Shown here one piece after another: positions 1-12,474 of a DNA stretch of 64,000 bases. This DNA comes from Callorhinus ursinus. Taxonomy: Eukaryota; Chordata; Mammalia; Carnivora; Otariidae. The translations under genes and the position numbers were made by a program. The notes under the pieces were generated by a model that saw only the letters and a program-made list of their open reading frames with translations, had not been told where the DNA came from and made no database searches. How positions within the stretch are numbered: position 1 is the stretch's first letter; each line of letters starts with the position of its first letter. The stretch covers positions 131,506,521 through 131,570,520 of the forward strand of contig NW_020312785.1 in the NCBI RefSeq assembly GCF_003265705.1. Reading direction: 5' to 3'.

Positions 1-1018
1 GTTCTCCCGTTCTCCTTGATCGATCAACTTGGTCTTGGCTTGCTGGCTGTTTGTGCTGATCTTCTGGGGGAGGGGCCTGTTGCTGTGGTTTCCAAATGTC
101 TTTGCCGGAGGCGGAATTGCCCCGCCCTTGTGGGTCCGGGCTAAGGAAGCTGCTCGGGTTTGCTCTCAGGAGCTTTTGTTCCCTGCAAGCTCTCCGTACA
201 GCCTTGGAGGACCAGGGCAGAAATGGTGGCCTCCCAATCTCTACCCGGAGGAGCCGAGAACTCGGGGCCCCGCTCCTCAGTGTGCCCCCAGAGAAAAGCA
301 GTCACTTCCGTGTCCCCGGTCTCCGGCCGCACTCCGTGCTCACCTGGCCTGTGACCGAGCGTTGCTATCTCTGGCACCCGACCCCGCGCAGAGTCTCCAA
401 ACCCAGCAGATCCCTGCAGTGCGTTCCCGCACCGCTCCTCCCCGGGAAGGAAGGGGAGTCTCCCCAGATCTGCCGCCTGCTGGGTCCCTGCTGGAGGAGC
501 CGTGCCCCGACTGGGCCGCAGATCACAGTTTATGGCAACCCCGAGCTGAGAGCCCGCGACTCTGCTCTGTCTCTGCAGCCGGCTTCCCCGCTCCGATCCC
601 TGGGAGCTCTGGCGCACTCAGGCACCCCCGGTCTCTCTGTGACCCCAAGGGTCCTGAGACCACACTGTCCCGGGAGGATTCCACCCCCCGCTTAGCCACT
701 GCAGCGGCGTCCCTCCACGGAGCCAACTTCTAAAAGGTCCGATTTTGTGCTCTGCGGCTCTATCACTTGCCAGAAGCGGCCGCGGAGGCCCCTCCCCCGC
801 CGTCTATCCTCCCGAATATCGCCTCGGATTCACTTCTCCACACGTCCTACCTTCCAGAAAGTGGTCACTTTTCTGTTCAGAGAGTTGTTGCTACTCTCTT
901 CTTTGGTCTCCTGTTGAGTTCGTAGGTGTTCAGAATGGTTTGATCCCTATTCAGCTGAATTCCTGAGACCAGACGAAATCTAGGTCTCCTACTTCTCCGC
1001 CATCTTGCTCCGCCCCCT
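1..1018 (-). mobile_element. LINE-1 5' end (5'UTR), minus strand, running off the window edge
   Basis: This GC- and CpG-rich block reads, on the minus strand, from a classical L1 5' start at about 1018 (containing 'gcaagatggcggagaag', with a YY1-type core CAAGATGGC) into the 5'UTR and off the left edge. The same text, more diverged, recurs at 4570-5572, which confirms a repeated element. Several open frames up to 234 codons lie in it on both strands, but they are GC-rich chance frames in the UTR, not genes. CpG dinucleotides are well preserved compared with the 5 kb copy, so this is the younger insertion. The rest of the element, including both ORFs, is outside the window, so completeness cannot be judged. 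Confidence 0.88.
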
Positions 1019-2250
1019 GGTTTTGATTTTTGCTTAACTTTTCTCATTGCTCTCAGCAAGAGGTTTGGATTGTTGCAAGCTACTTCACAATAGCCAGGAT
1101 GTCAAGTTCTGTGTTCTTTTTAACTCAAAAATTCAATTCAGCATGCATTTATTGAGCTATAAAATTCTACAATTCAATTATTCCAAGTACAAGAAGTTTC
1201 TCTCACTAAGATTATTCTTTTTCTGGGTGCCTAAGACTACATCATTCTCTTAGAAACTTGTCAGAGGTAGTGGCATCTCTCTTCTTTGAAATAAGCCTTG
1301 CTTTGACATTTTTTTTAATGCAGAAATATGGAAGTATAAGGAAGCCAAGAGACAGAGGCTAGTCAAATAACCTTTACTGTCCCTCTTTTTTCCTACTCAT
1401 GACAATCATATCACAGACAAAGTGTGTGGAGAGATGATGACTAGATGATAATTTTAAAGTGAGGGGGTGTTCTGATCTTTATGATCTCTGTTATGGTGGA
1501 AATGAGAGGTGATATTGAATTATAACTCTTTTACCTCACTGTCAGCACCAAAGGGCAATCCCCTTTAATTCTTTCTGTGAAACATTGAATAGGTAGTAAG
1601 CTGCATTTCTGACAGAATTTTGTTTTTTAGATAATATTTTAAAACACTTTTCTCTTTGGCATTATGTATAATTAATTTCTGATATGTGACACACAAAACC
1701 TGGTATAACTGCTTAATAGTTACAGTTTATTAGTTCTTCCTTTTTCCCTAGAGAAAGGGGACAAGTAAGTGATAGATTGTCAACACCAGAGTCTTTTGTG
1801 GCTCATGGAGGGGAACTTTGACTAGCTTATCACAACCAATAATGAAACTCTAAGTCTGATGCAAATTTATAGAAACATTTATCTTATACATTTGATTCCT
1901 GGTTTAAACACTCTTTTTTTTAATTTTCCATTTCCTGGTTTAAAGAATTAGGTCTAGAAATATATTTTCATGTCTATAAAGAAAAATATCTCTCATGCAT
2001 GGCCAAAATGAAGAAAGCGATCTTTTCTCACAGGTTCAATTATTGCTTATTTGTATATATGGATTATGTGATTCAAAAGTTTTTTGAAAAAATTTTGGGC
2101 AATTATCAAGTAATTGACTTTAATTAAAGTGGAGAGATGTCTTTTGCCTATGTCCTATTGTAATAAGTCCAGACACATGGTATCAAGAACTAAAGCTATG
2201 GTTTCCTAAGAGAGTGTTTGTTTTTGTTACCAGGATGGCATATTGCTTTT
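1019..2250. other. Intergenic AT-rich sequence, nothing recognised
   Basis: Single-copy-looking AT-rich DNA. No convincing reading frame, RNA gene or named repeat was seen. Confidence 0.5.
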
Positions 2251-2270
2251 AAAATGTATTTCTATTTTTT

Positions 2271-2448
2271 AAAAGATTTTATTTATTTTAGAGAGAGAGA
2301 GAGAGATAGTGAGCATCAGCAGGGGGTTGGGGGGAGGGACAGAGGGAGAAACAGACTCCCCATTGAGCAGGGAGCTAGTTGTGGGGCTTGATCCCAGGAC
2401 CCTGAGATCAAGGCAGATGCTTAACTGACTTAGCCACCCAGGTGTCCC
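2271..2448 (-). mobile_element. Can-SINE (tRNA-Lys-derived), minus strand
   Basis: Antisense Can-SINE: T-rich tail, (GA)n tract, then the reverse complement of the tRNA-like head ending 'agccacccaggtgtccc'. It is flanked by a near-perfect target duplication 'aaaatgtatttctattttt' at 2251-2269 and 2449-2467. Confidence 0.93.
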
Positions 2449-2640
2449 AAAATGTATTTCTATTTTTAAATAAATAATAGCAGTGTAACTTCAAATTTAA
2501 CAGAAAAATATAAAATACTTATTTCATACCTCTGCTTTACTTTAAATGTGCCTTTACTCATGGAATATTTCAAGCATAGTGAAAAGTACAGAAAATAATA
2601 TGACAGGAATCCATGAGTCCACTTAAAAAAAAAAGAAGAG

Positions 2641-2846
2641 GGCGCCTGGGTGGCTCAGTTGGTTAAGCCACTGCCTTCGGCTCAGGTCATGATCCCGGAG
2701 TCCCGGGATCGAGTCCCGCATCGGACTCCCCCTTCTCTGTGGGGAGCCTGCTTCTCCCTCTGCCTCTGCCTGCCATTCCCCCCGCTTGTGCTCACTCTGT
2801 CTCTCTCTCTCTCTATGTCAAATAAAAAAAAATAAAAAAATTAAAA
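2641..2846 (+). mobile_element. Can-SINE, plus strand, inserted into an L1 3' fragment
   Basis: The head 'ggcgcctgggtggctcag' is followed by the tRNA-like A/B-box region, a CT-rich body and an A-rich tail. The element sits inside the A-tract of an L1 3'UTR fragment; the tract 'aaaaaaaaagaag' is repeated on both sides as the target duplication. Confidence 0.93.
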
Positions 2847-3130
2847 AAAAAAAAAGAAGATAGTAGGAAGGGAAAAATGGGGGAGGGAATCGGAGGGGGA
2901 GATGAATCAGGGGAGACGAACCATGAGAGACTATGGGCTCTGAGAAACAAACTGAAGGTTCTAGAGGGGAGGGGGGTGGGGGATGGGTTAGCCTGGTGAT
3001 GGGTATTAAAGAGGGCACGTTCTGCATGGAGCACTGGGTGTTATACGCAAACAATGAATCATGGAACACTACATCAAAAACTAATGATGTAATGTATGGT
3101 GATTAACATAACATAATAAAATAAAAAAAA
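2847..3130 (+). mobile_element. LINE-1 3'UTR and tail, plus strand
   Basis: Carries the carnivore L1 3' end text ('ggagcactgggtgttatac', 'catggaacactacatc', 'aatgtatggtgattaacat') followed by an A-rich tail. A minus-strand copy of the same end is at 23,930-24,028. 5'-truncated, non-coding. Confidence 0.85.
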
Positions 3131-3515
3131 CATTTTGCTATGTTTGCTTTAAGCATGTGCTAGAAAAAATATTACACAGTGGAAAATGGAGACCTGTACA
3201 ATCACGTGTGTGAAGCACTCTTGTTAGTAGTGGAAAAGTGGGAGGAACACAATTGTTCATCTATCAGGGCATTCATAAACAATGGAAGAGTAGATCAACT
3301 TTCCTAAATGTGGGAAAGGAGAGGAAGAAAGTGTGGGGTTATGGGACTTCACCTCTATCTAACATATCTATTTATGCTTGATTGCTTTTTTAAAAGTAAG
3401 TTGTTAATACATATTTATTGTAGAATTTTCAGAATAAAAGTTAAAATAAAGAATCTCTTTTAATCAACGATACCATTCAGAGATAATAGTTATTAGTTTG
3501 ATTCATCTCCTATTT
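3131..3515. other. Intergenic spacer between two L1 fragments
   Basis: AT-rich sequence without a recognised gene. It may contain an old repeat remnant, but none could be named. Confidence 0.4.
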
Positions 3516-5572
3516 TTTTCATTGATTTTGTTGGGGGTTCTCTGTGCCTCCTGAATGAGTTTCCTCCCCCAGATTAGGGAAGTTCTCAGTTATGATTCGC
3601 TCAGATATACCTTCTGTCCCTCTCTCTTTCTTCTTCCTCTGGACCCCAATAATTCTAATATTGTTTTGCTTTATGGTATTGCTGATTTCTCAAAGTCTCC
3701 CTTCATGGTCAATTAATTATCTTTCTCTTTTTTCCTCAGCTTCCTTCCCTTCCATCATTTTGTCTTCTATGTCACTGACTCTCTCTTCTGTTTCATTTAC
3801 CCTAGCTGTTAGAACATCCATTTTATACTGCATCTCAGTTAAATCATTTTTAATTTTGGCCTGATTAGATTTTATTTCTACACTAAGAGATTCTCTACTG
3901 TCTTTTATGCTTTTCTCAAGCCCAGCTAGTAACTTTATAATCATTATTCTGAATTCTAGGTCTGACCTTTTACTTATATCCATATTGATTAGATCTATGG
4001 CAGAGTGTATTACTACTGGTTCTTTCTTTTATTTTGAATTTCTCCTTCTAGTCATTTTGTCCAGACAAGAATAGATGAAGGAGAGAACAAAATCAAAAAT
4101 ATCAACCATGACCCCAGCAAAGTAGACACCAGACAAATCTGAAGATGTCAGAAACCAAAAAAAGGGGGGGTGGGAGAAAATATAATCTCACAGGTGGACA
4201 AAACAGGGTGATCTAGTTGGTCCTGGGTGCATTTTGGTCTGTTTGTTAGAAGACACTAAATCCCAAAATTGTAAATAAAGAAAAACTTATGTATATACAA
4301 AAATAAAATTGAATACAGTGAAAGGAAGCCAAAAATGAAGAATGCATCTTTAAAATATAAATGTAAAAAATGAAAATTAAAAAAAGACTTAAAAACAAAG
4401 AGTTGATAAAATAAGAAGCAAATTGAAAAGGAAAAAAAGAAAAAAGAAAAGGAAAATTCTAACTGAAAGACTAAAGACTCATGAGAAAAAAACTTTAATT
4501 CTATATACTATTTTCCTGTAGCACAGGAGTTTTTCAGTTCTGAGTGATCTATAAATTTGGTGTTCACCTAAGGATCCTGCTCATCTTCTGGGGGAAGGGC
4601 CTGCTGTGCTGATTCTCAGGTGTCTTTGCCTGGGTGACATTGCACTGCCCCTCGCCAGGGGGCCAAGCTCAGTGTAAACTGCTTCAGGTTGCTCTATGTG
4701 GCTTTTATTCCCTGAAGACTTTTCCCACCACTTTAGAGGATGAAAAGAAAGTAAAAATTGGTGGTGCTCTGATCTCCAGCCCCAGAGCAGAATGATCACT
4801 GCCCCCACTCTTCAGTGCACCTTCAGGGAAAAACAGTCCCTTTTGTGTGTGCCAAACTCCGCAGACTCCTGTGGTGCACACCGGCACCAATCCTGGTGTG
4901 TGGGGGGATGACTCACTGTGGCCCCCCCGGCTTGCTGGGTCCCTGTTCAGGGAGCATTTGCCCCATTGTGCATGCACCCATGCCACTCATCCTACGGGAA
5001 GGAGCATAGTCTCACAGTTGTCACTTGCTGGGCCCCTGCTTGGAGAATGGTTGTGGATCATGCCATGGTTCGCAGTTTAGGGCAATACCCAGCTGAAAGG
5101 CCACTCCAGGGGCTTGCTGATTGCAGCTGGCTTTCCCGCTCCAATGCTTGGGAACTCTGCTGCACTCAGGCACCCCCCGTTCTTTCTGTGCCCCTGGGGA
5201 TCCTGAGACCACACTGTCCCACTTAGGATTCTGCCACGTTTCACCACCTGAGCACCTTTCAGGCATGGATGTCCCTTAGCAGAGCAGACTTTGCACTCTG
5301 CTACTGTATCACTTTCCGGTAGCCAGCTTATGGAGGCTCCCTCCCTCCTCGATTTTATCTTCTGATATATCCCCTCAGATTCCATCACTGCACCTTCTGC
5401 CTTGCAAAAAGTGGTTGCTTTTCTATTTGTATAATTGCAACAATTCTTTTCTTAGATATCAGGTTGAATTCACAGGTGTTCAGAATGATTTCATAGATAT
5501 CTAGCTGAATTCAAGGAACCAGACGAAACCAGGGTCCCCTGCTCTTTCCACCATCTTCCCTTTCTCTGCCTA
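3516..5572 (-). mobile_element. LINE-1 5'UTR plus N-terminal part of ORF1, minus strand, decayed
   Basis: Reading leftwards from about 5572, the element starts with a 'gaagatggtgg'-type L1 5' end. It runs through a 5'UTR clearly homologous to 1-1018, then an A-rich stretch. At 3983 it enters an ORF1-like frame (3717-3983) beginning MDISKRSDLEFRI, with a coiled-coil-like heptad pattern (LTARVNETEERVSDIEDKM). The frame meets a stop at 3717, then further in-frame stops and a probable frameshift. The sequence stops near 3516, before the ORF1 RNA-binding domains; ORF2 and the 3' end are missing. Losing the 3' part while keeping the 5' end is the reverse of usual L1 truncation, so a later deletion or rearrangement is likely. 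Not translatable as an L1 protein. Confidence 0.85.
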
Positions 5573-6623
5573 GAGGAATACTTTCATAATTGCTGTGACT
5601 TCCTATGAAAATGTGGTGGCCTTAGTGTCTGCATGTCCATTGGCAAATGTAATCATCTCCAGAGAGATGTGTTGAGAGATGACACCATGTTGGCTAGAAA
5701 GTCAGTTCAGAAGTAGAGTAGGGCCTTGGGGAAAAGGCCATGGTGGCAGCTAGAATGCTTTCTTTTCAAGAGAAAAGACGTCTTTGGGGGAGGCTAGCTC
5801 ATCAGAATAAGGAGAGCAGAGATAGATTTGTTTTGAAGCAGTAGGTAGGAATAAATGGTGTGTGTTCACCTGGAGTGTCCTTGCTACTCCTTTCCTTCAG
5901 AAGTGTCATAGTAGTAGTAGCTGGATCATTGAGGACTCCTGTCATTGGTCTTGGCCTTTGCATTCTTAAGTTCAGAAGCAACACTGACAGTGTCTAAAAA
6001 GCTTTATGTGAAGAATCCCTATGATGATATTATGTCAGATATCTGCACTGGATGGGCTCCATCAGACCACCAATAAAGACTGTGGTGCCCGGGGGGTAGG
6101 GGGAGCAGAATAGTTTCACAAACCTACTATTACACAGCCTTTGAGTCCAGCGTTGAGATCCAATTTTTTCTAGAGGAATAAACATTGAGTTCCTCTGGAT
6201 ATTAAAAATGATCAAGGAGAGGGGGGCTATTAAAGAAGGAAATGCCAGATAAATATGTTTAGTTTGATGTCTGGTTCATGGGCCAGTTCATGCAGATTCT
6301 TGTACTGCATTTGTTCTTACCTGGCTGCAAAATGGTGGGGCCTCAATTTCCTCAAAGGTAAACTTATGGAACAGAAAGTGATGTTTTCTCAAATCTCCAG
6401 GAGTTCTGTCATTTTATCTGACTTTTGAATTAGATATGTAGTTTGTTGTTCAATGTGGTAAATTTGTTTTCATGTAGAGGTTACAAGCCTGTGCCCTGTA
6501 AGCTCAATTAGGGAACTCCACATGTTTTTCTTTATGGCTCATGTGTTATTTTAAGAAGATTGAACACAATGTAGCATTTAAACAACAGATTTTATGTAAC
6601 AATCAGATCTTCTGACTTTTCTT
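5573..6623. other. Intergenic sequence, nothing recognised
   Basis: No coding, RNA or clear repeat signal. Short frames here (for example minus 6030-6215) show no family resemblance. Confidence 0.45.
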
Positions 6624-6640
6624 AAGAATCAGGAGATCTG

Positions 6641-6836
6641 GGGCACCGTGGTGGCTCAGTCGGTTAAGCGTCTGCCTTTGGCTCAGGTCATGATCCCATG
6701 ATTGAGCCCCGTGTCAGGCTCCCTGCTCAGAGGGGAGTCTGCTTCTCTCTCTGCCCCTCCCCCTACTCATCCTCCCTCTCTCTTCCTCTCTCTCTCCCCC
6801 TCTGAAATAAATAAATAAAACCTTAAAAAAAAAAAA
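6641..6836 (+). mobile_element. Can-SINE, plus strand
   Basis: Complete element from 'gggcaccgtggtggctcag' to the A-tail, with target duplications 'aagaatcaggag(a/c)tctg' at 6624-6640 and 6837-6853 (one mismatch). Confidence 0.94.
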
Positions 6837-6853
6837 AAGAATCAGGAGCTCTG

Positions 6854-8215
6854 GTAACACTTGGGTGGAGGAGGATGAGGCAGCCCCTTCAGAGATGCTG
6901 TGTATACTCCATGCCAGTCCCCAGCCCACCATCATGTTCCCTGAACACTGAGGTGGAGGGTCCAGTGCTATTCACCATCGTGTGTTTTTCTAACGCCAAA
7001 TTTGCTTTGCTTATTTCCATTTTCTGCTTTTTCTCTGTAGAGATGTGGGTATGTTATCCCTGCCATAGTACTTTGCACTGATTCTGAACACTGAAAGAAA
7101 AAATCCAAAGGGTTTTGTGTCCACGTACACCACATAAGAAGTCAACCGAATTAAGAGTATGCAGATTATCTAGACATGGTTGGATTAGAAATAGCTGAGG
7201 ATGTAAACTGAGCAGAGAACATGAAGTATAGAAAGAATTTTTTTAAGCAAATCACTTCAGTTTGGAATCATTTTATATCTTCCCTTCACCCTGTCATTGC
7301 TTTGGATAGAAAGTTTATGTCTATGTAGCACTACATTACTTATGTTATTATATGTTATTGTTTCTTCCCTCTGAGATTCCTTGGAATTACTGAGGCAGAG
7401 GAAGACAAGCGAGAGAGGAAAAAGTGGTAAGGTGGAGGGATGCATAAACGAAGACCACCCGGGTTATATTCCATCAGGATATCTTCAACGTCTAAAACTG
7501 TTTACCAAAAAGAAAATAAAATTGCCCCATTTCCATGCTAGTGATAACAAGTTTCAGTTACCAAGGACTTTACAGCATTCTGTTTTCCTCCTAATAGAAT
7601 AGTCACTTTATTTCTATTCTCACCTTTTGTAATGGGACTGCATTGACCTGAGCTCTTTGGCTTTGATAATTTGTCAATCTCTATAAACCTTAGAGAAAAT
7701 GTAATTATAATTAAGGGACAACTAACCACAGTCTTAATTGTGACCATGGTGAAACAAGTGATTTCCCTCACTTCAGTTCTTGTCTTTGCATATGTATGCT
7801 TCCTGTTCTAAAATACAAGCATATCAAATTTTCAGTTGGAATGTTTCTAGTGTTCCAAGGAATATCAGCTAGCATTGCTGAAGAGAACCAGTCCATTCGG
7901 GAAAGAAAGTAAAAATAAATACTCAAATCAGAGACCAAAATAAGAACCCAAACAAAACAAATTAAAGAGAACCCCTGTAATAACTACCACTTGATGGTAT
8001 AATTTATAATAAGAACTTCACTTCCTCTCCTTGAAATAATCCACTAAGAGCTGAAAATAATGTTCCCAGAATAAATATTATTAGTAACTTAGCTTTCAAA
8101 GTGTTAGTCATCTATACAAAATCTTAAATCTGACTTCTTCCCAGATTTCCTGTACAGTGGTGTTGAAGAACAAATATTTGCACGCCCTTGCACACAATTT
8201 TACCTGTGTCTGTTC
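6854..8215. other. Intergenic sequence, nothing recognised
   Basis: AT-rich. Frames of 60-77 codons on both strands have no recognisable content. Confidence 0.45.
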
Positions 8216-8338
8216 GGTATCAGGCAAGAGTAGATTGCCTGGGTTGGAAGCCTAGCTCTAACCTCACTGAGCTGCATAACCTTGGGCAGTTCATCTCTCT
8301 ATGCTTCAATTCAGTTTTCCCATCTGTAGCATAACTTT
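8216..8338 (+). mobile_element. MIR SINE fragment
   Basis: Diverged copy of the MIR core: 'gattgcctgggttggaagcc', 'ctgcataaccttgggcag' and 'cagttttcccatctgtag' occur in MIR order and spacing. Confidence 0.85.
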
Positions 8339-10677
8339 TTTCCTGCTGTGCTTTTGTCTCTTTCCCACAGTACCCCTGGTATATTTAAACATATGTTGGC
8401 GAGAAAACAATAGTAGTTATACAGTTTTGACTACGTATGACTTAGCTGAGTAGTGTACTATGATTTTATTTTATTTTATTTTTATACTTTTTCACTTGTT
8501 TTCCTTAGAATCACAAATTTGCTAAGGTTCCAATATTCTTATTTATTTTTTAAAATATATTGTTTCATTATTTTAAGAGTATGGAGAAATTTAAAACATG
8601 GACTACTTTTAGAGTATAGAGAATAATAAAACAAACACTCAGATACCCATCTCCTATAGGTAACAAATAAACAATATGAAATAGGAATATGGTGAGACAA
8701 AGGAGAGAAAATATTGAGGGTGTATTCCTTGGGTTTTTCACTGATGAATTGAATGAGCATGTGTATGAACAATTACCCCCCCCCCCCACAGCACTCTGGT
8801 CTTCAATCGTGACACTAATCTGCAAATCCCCAAGAAGTGGAGGGGGATTAATTGGCTTACATTTGGCCATTCCTAACATAATATCCTTATTTCATGGGCC
8901 TGAGATCTAATGTGGATTCTGCCCATTTACTAAGTATACTTCATTTCTGGTGAATAGGGAAATAATCTGAGGAATGTTCATGGTTACCCTGGATCCACTG
9001 TTAGATGGGTTTGGGCCGGGTTTCCATCTATCGCCAGATTTCCATAAATCCCTTCTTAGAGTATTGAGTTTCTCCAGGGATTAGCATAAATTCATAGCCA
9101 ATATCTAATAACTCCCAGAAAGGCGGGCTGTTTGCCTTTTTCCAGAGTACAATTGCCCTGGAAAGTGGCTACAAATCAGTCTGAAAACTTGGAGAAAGAG
9201 TACATTTTTGGTCAGGCTGTAAGATTCACAAGCAGATAGACCTTCCTCTCATTTGAGGGGCTGGGTGGGGGGGAATCTGTGATTTAGGTCTGAAAACAGG
9301 ATTTCTACCATGATAACTTGAGTTAGTTTTCTTCTCAGGCAGCCAAGACTATTTCTGCCAATATATGTCAGTCAGAACCTTAATAGACTACCAGTCTATT
9401 TCATCTTTATGGACTGTGTGATCAATTAGTCATATCTGCCCTGTTATCAGTAGACATGAGGGACACCTTGAGAGCTACCAAGGAAGCCTTCTCCACAGGC
9501 TCATAGCCTTTAATTTTTTGTTCTCCTCATGTTTGCTCTCTAGGGTGATCTGATGTTCCCTTAGTGGGCAAATTAAATTCCCTTAGTGGGGAAACTAAAT
9601 TCCCTTAGTTCATAGCCACTTGATCTCCCAGTGCCTCATCTTCCACCTGTAGTTCATCCCAAGCTACCACTGGTAATAAATTGAGTAATTGTGATTCTAC
9701 CACATCCCCAGATGATTTCTTTTCTATTTCCTCCAGCAAAGAGGAATCTGCATTCCTTGAATGTATGAGCAACTCCATCCCAGAATCTCATCTTGAAGGA
9801 TTGGTTCTTGACCCCACTCAGTACCAATTACAGTATCTTGTCAAGGTCTTATGACCGCACCAGATCTTATGATCTAATAGGGTAGTTTGAAGAGTTTAAT
9901 AAAGAAACAAAAAATTTACAAAGATGTGTTTAGTGTATATGTGTGGGGCCTACTCTTGCCTGGTTTAGTAGTGTCAGAGTGGTATCACTGGGGTTTAAAT
10001 ACCAGGAATATAGAATTTCAGCCAATCTTCATGTCATCAGAGGCTGCCTCATCTCTAATTTCCACATCTCCTGAAGCCTTAAATACTGATCCTCCCAGGG
10101 TTTCTGTAGGACAAACTTGCTCTATTCTTAAATGTATTTTCAGGACAAGCAGTTAGGTCAAAGCTATCTCCATGTTGCCACACTGGTTAGCACTCTTCCA
10201 ATGTCTGTCCATATCCAAACTTCTGAGCTCTCTCAGCTACTGTGGGTTCTTCTGTGTTGGTTGTACAGTAAAGTCTTTTTTAAGTTCCTCTGCTTTCATT
10301 TTACTAATGTTTTTAGGAGGTGAAAAGATATATTTTTTGGCTAACTGGAGCCATTTCAGGTATGGACTTAAGAAAGGGTTTTGTTATGGAAAACATGCTT
10401 TTGTTATATAAAATATTTTTTGTTATAAGTGACATCAACCCATATTTCCTTAATTAACTTGATTCTATTTAGATTTTAGTTCTGTAAAATCTCACAACAC
10501 TGGACCTTTAAATGTTTAGTAACATTTCTGGAAAAATTAGAGCCCATGATATTCTCTTTGTAAAGAATATTTTCAAATTCAAGTTCAAGTTCAGCATGAT
10601 AGTCTCTATCTGACAAGAGATGGAGATGGTGTTCTAACCTTCTCTGCCTTCTCTTCCCGTTATTGGGAACTTGAATT

Positions 10678-10681
<4 letters not shown>
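8339..10681. other. Intergenic sequence with a C-tract and a short tandem repeat
   Basis: Holds a poly-C run at about 8776-8787 and a 22-bp tandem repeat at 9556-9608 (unit 'ttcccttagtgggcaaatta', about 2.4 copies). No gene was recognised. Confidence 0.5.
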
Positions 10682-10715
<34 letters not shown>

Positions 10716-10760
10716 TGTGTGCACGCACACGCATGGGCGCGTATGTGCGTGCGTGTGCAT
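10682..10760. repeat. (GT)n microsatellite with alternating purine-pyrimidine flank
   Basis: About 17 uninterrupted GT units, then a degenerate alternating stretch rich in GCGTGC-type steps. Z-DNA prone. The minus-strand reading frame across it is a repeat artefact. Confidence 0.95.
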
Positions 10761-10984
10761 TGATTACATTTAAATTATGTCACCATTAGATTGAATAAAT
10801 TTAGAAGTATCCAGCTTGTAGAATAGTAGAAACTGTTGATGCAAAGAATATAATTGTTTTCTTTATCCCCTTAATTCCCAAAGATACCGTAACTATTGAT
10901 TACCAGCTGCAGCCATTAGAAGAAAGTGGTTATATAATTCAGATTATAAATGTGAAATTGTCTCACTATGGCAGATTGTTTTTT

Positions 10985-11178
10985 TTTAAAGATTTTACTT
11001 ATTTATTTATTTGAGAGAGAGCAAGAACACACTCATGCACATGCGTGAGTGGAAGGAGGGGCAGGGGGAGAGGGAGAAGCAGGCTCCCTGCCCAAGCAGA
11101 GAGGTTCAATCCCGGACCCAGAGATCATGACCTGAGCTGCAGTCAGATGCTTAACCCACTGAGCCACCCAGGCACCTC
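10985..11178 (-). mobile_element. Can-SINE, minus strand
   Basis: T-rich tail, GA tract and reverse-complement head ending 'gagccacccaggcacct'. Target duplications 'tggcagattgttttt' lie at 10969-10983 and 11179-11193. Confidence 0.94.
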
Positions 11179-11193
11179 TGGCAGATTGTTTTT

Positions 11194-12095
11194 AAGATAA
11201 ACTTTAAATTTTTTTCAGAAAGTTTTTCAAGAAAACTCTGAAGTCATCAACTTATCAATCATTCAGTGACAAAAACAAAACCCCAGCAGCCAAAATAACA
11301 TAAACATTTGAGTTAGTGCTTGAATCTTTTAATGTTTATTATAGCTCAAAGGGTTCTGGAATAATATTCCTTTAGTTTCAGTAGAGAAGCTGGGAAAAAT
11401 AAAATGGAACTATGTATTTTCTTAGACAGTGATAAATAAACCATAAAATGCTGGTAAATACAGTGGAATAAATAGATCCAGCTGTAAACTTTAAAGCACC
11501 ATTGAAAATTGAAGATTGTCGCTTTTGGGGTTTTGGTGAAGGCTTTAGCACTAAGATATCACAGCATTGTGAAATAATAATAACTAGAATTTTCTATATG
11601 TGCAAGCCTGTTCACTTGATCAGGTGAGCAAGGTAAAAGTTTCTCCTCATTTTGTTTTTTCTTGATAAAGTAGTTTTAGAGATAAGCTAGCTTGCTTTGC
11701 AAGATTTTTTCTTCACATGTTTGTATTTGTAAAAAAAAAAAAGCATTATATAAATTAACTTCCATGTTTTTTTGAATAAGGAAAGGGAGACTTAGTGATA
11801 TCTCATGACATTCCCCAAATCTGCAATACTAATTTATGGTAGAACATGCTTATTTGTTTGTTTGCTAGATTGATTACTTATTTACCCATATGTTTATGTG
11901 TATGCTTGTTTAGTCATCCATTTCTTCATTCATTCAATAAGTAGAACTGAAGGCATAGTATGTGAAAACAATTAAGCCACTCTGGAATACCCTGCTTAGT
12001 CCTTGCTCCCACTGAGAAGCTTGTTGTTTAGTGTAGGAAGTAGACATATATTAACAGCTGATTTCCCATGGTGAGATCAGTTTGATGATTACTGT
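11194..12095. other. Intergenic sequence, possible old L2/MIR traces
   Basis: AT-rich DNA. 'cattcattcaataagtag' near 11928 resembles an antisense L2/MIR end, but the match is short. No gene was recognised. Confidence 0.4.
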
Positions 12096-12185
12096 TAGAT
12101 CACATACTTTACTAAGAAAGAAAGTTATCATCCTGTTCCCATTATAGACTCAGTGCTTAGCACAATAAATGCTGGTTGAATATTC
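12096..12185 (+). mobile_element. L2 LINE 3'-end fragment
   Basis: The sequence around 'cagtgcttagcacaataaat' and 'gctggttgaat' fits the diverged 3' terminus of L2, which runs cag-tgcctagcaca ... aataaat ... ttgaat. Confidence 0.55.
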
Positions 12186-12474
12186 AAGACAGCAGAAGAT
12201 ATCATGCAAGTGTAGAGGTGGAATATCTAAGTCTGCTTGTAAGGGGCTAGTGGAGGCTACCAAAGAGGTGTGGACTAAGAGTTAATCAGATGATAATGTG
12301 TACGGGCAATGTTCCAAACCTGCTAAAGACAGGCAAGGCAACATATACATCTTGAAAATGGTAGCACACTAGGGGTGAAGCAGAGTGATGGAAGCTGGAG
12401 AAGAAGACAGATCAGATGATGGAGGGGCTGGTTGAATTGTTAAAAAAGTTTATAAGATGTGGGAAGTCATCTAT

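Noticed and set aside
29..733. 234-codon and overlapping open frames at the left edge
   Set aside because: They lie in an L1 5'UTR, occur in several frames on both strands and have GC-driven composition without domains.
2641..2720. tRNA genes inside the SINE heads
   Set aside because: The tRNA-Lys-like heads are part of Can-SINEs with A-tails and target duplications; none is a free-standing tRNA gene.
2627..5572. A single twin-primed (5'-inverted) L1 made of the plus-strand 3' end and the minus-strand 5' part
   Set aside because: Twin priming would place the inverted 5' part upstream of the sense 3' end. Here the order is the opposite, with unrelated spacer between them.
10476..10760. Thr/His-rich minus-strand frame
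   Set aside because: Translation of a GT microsatellite.
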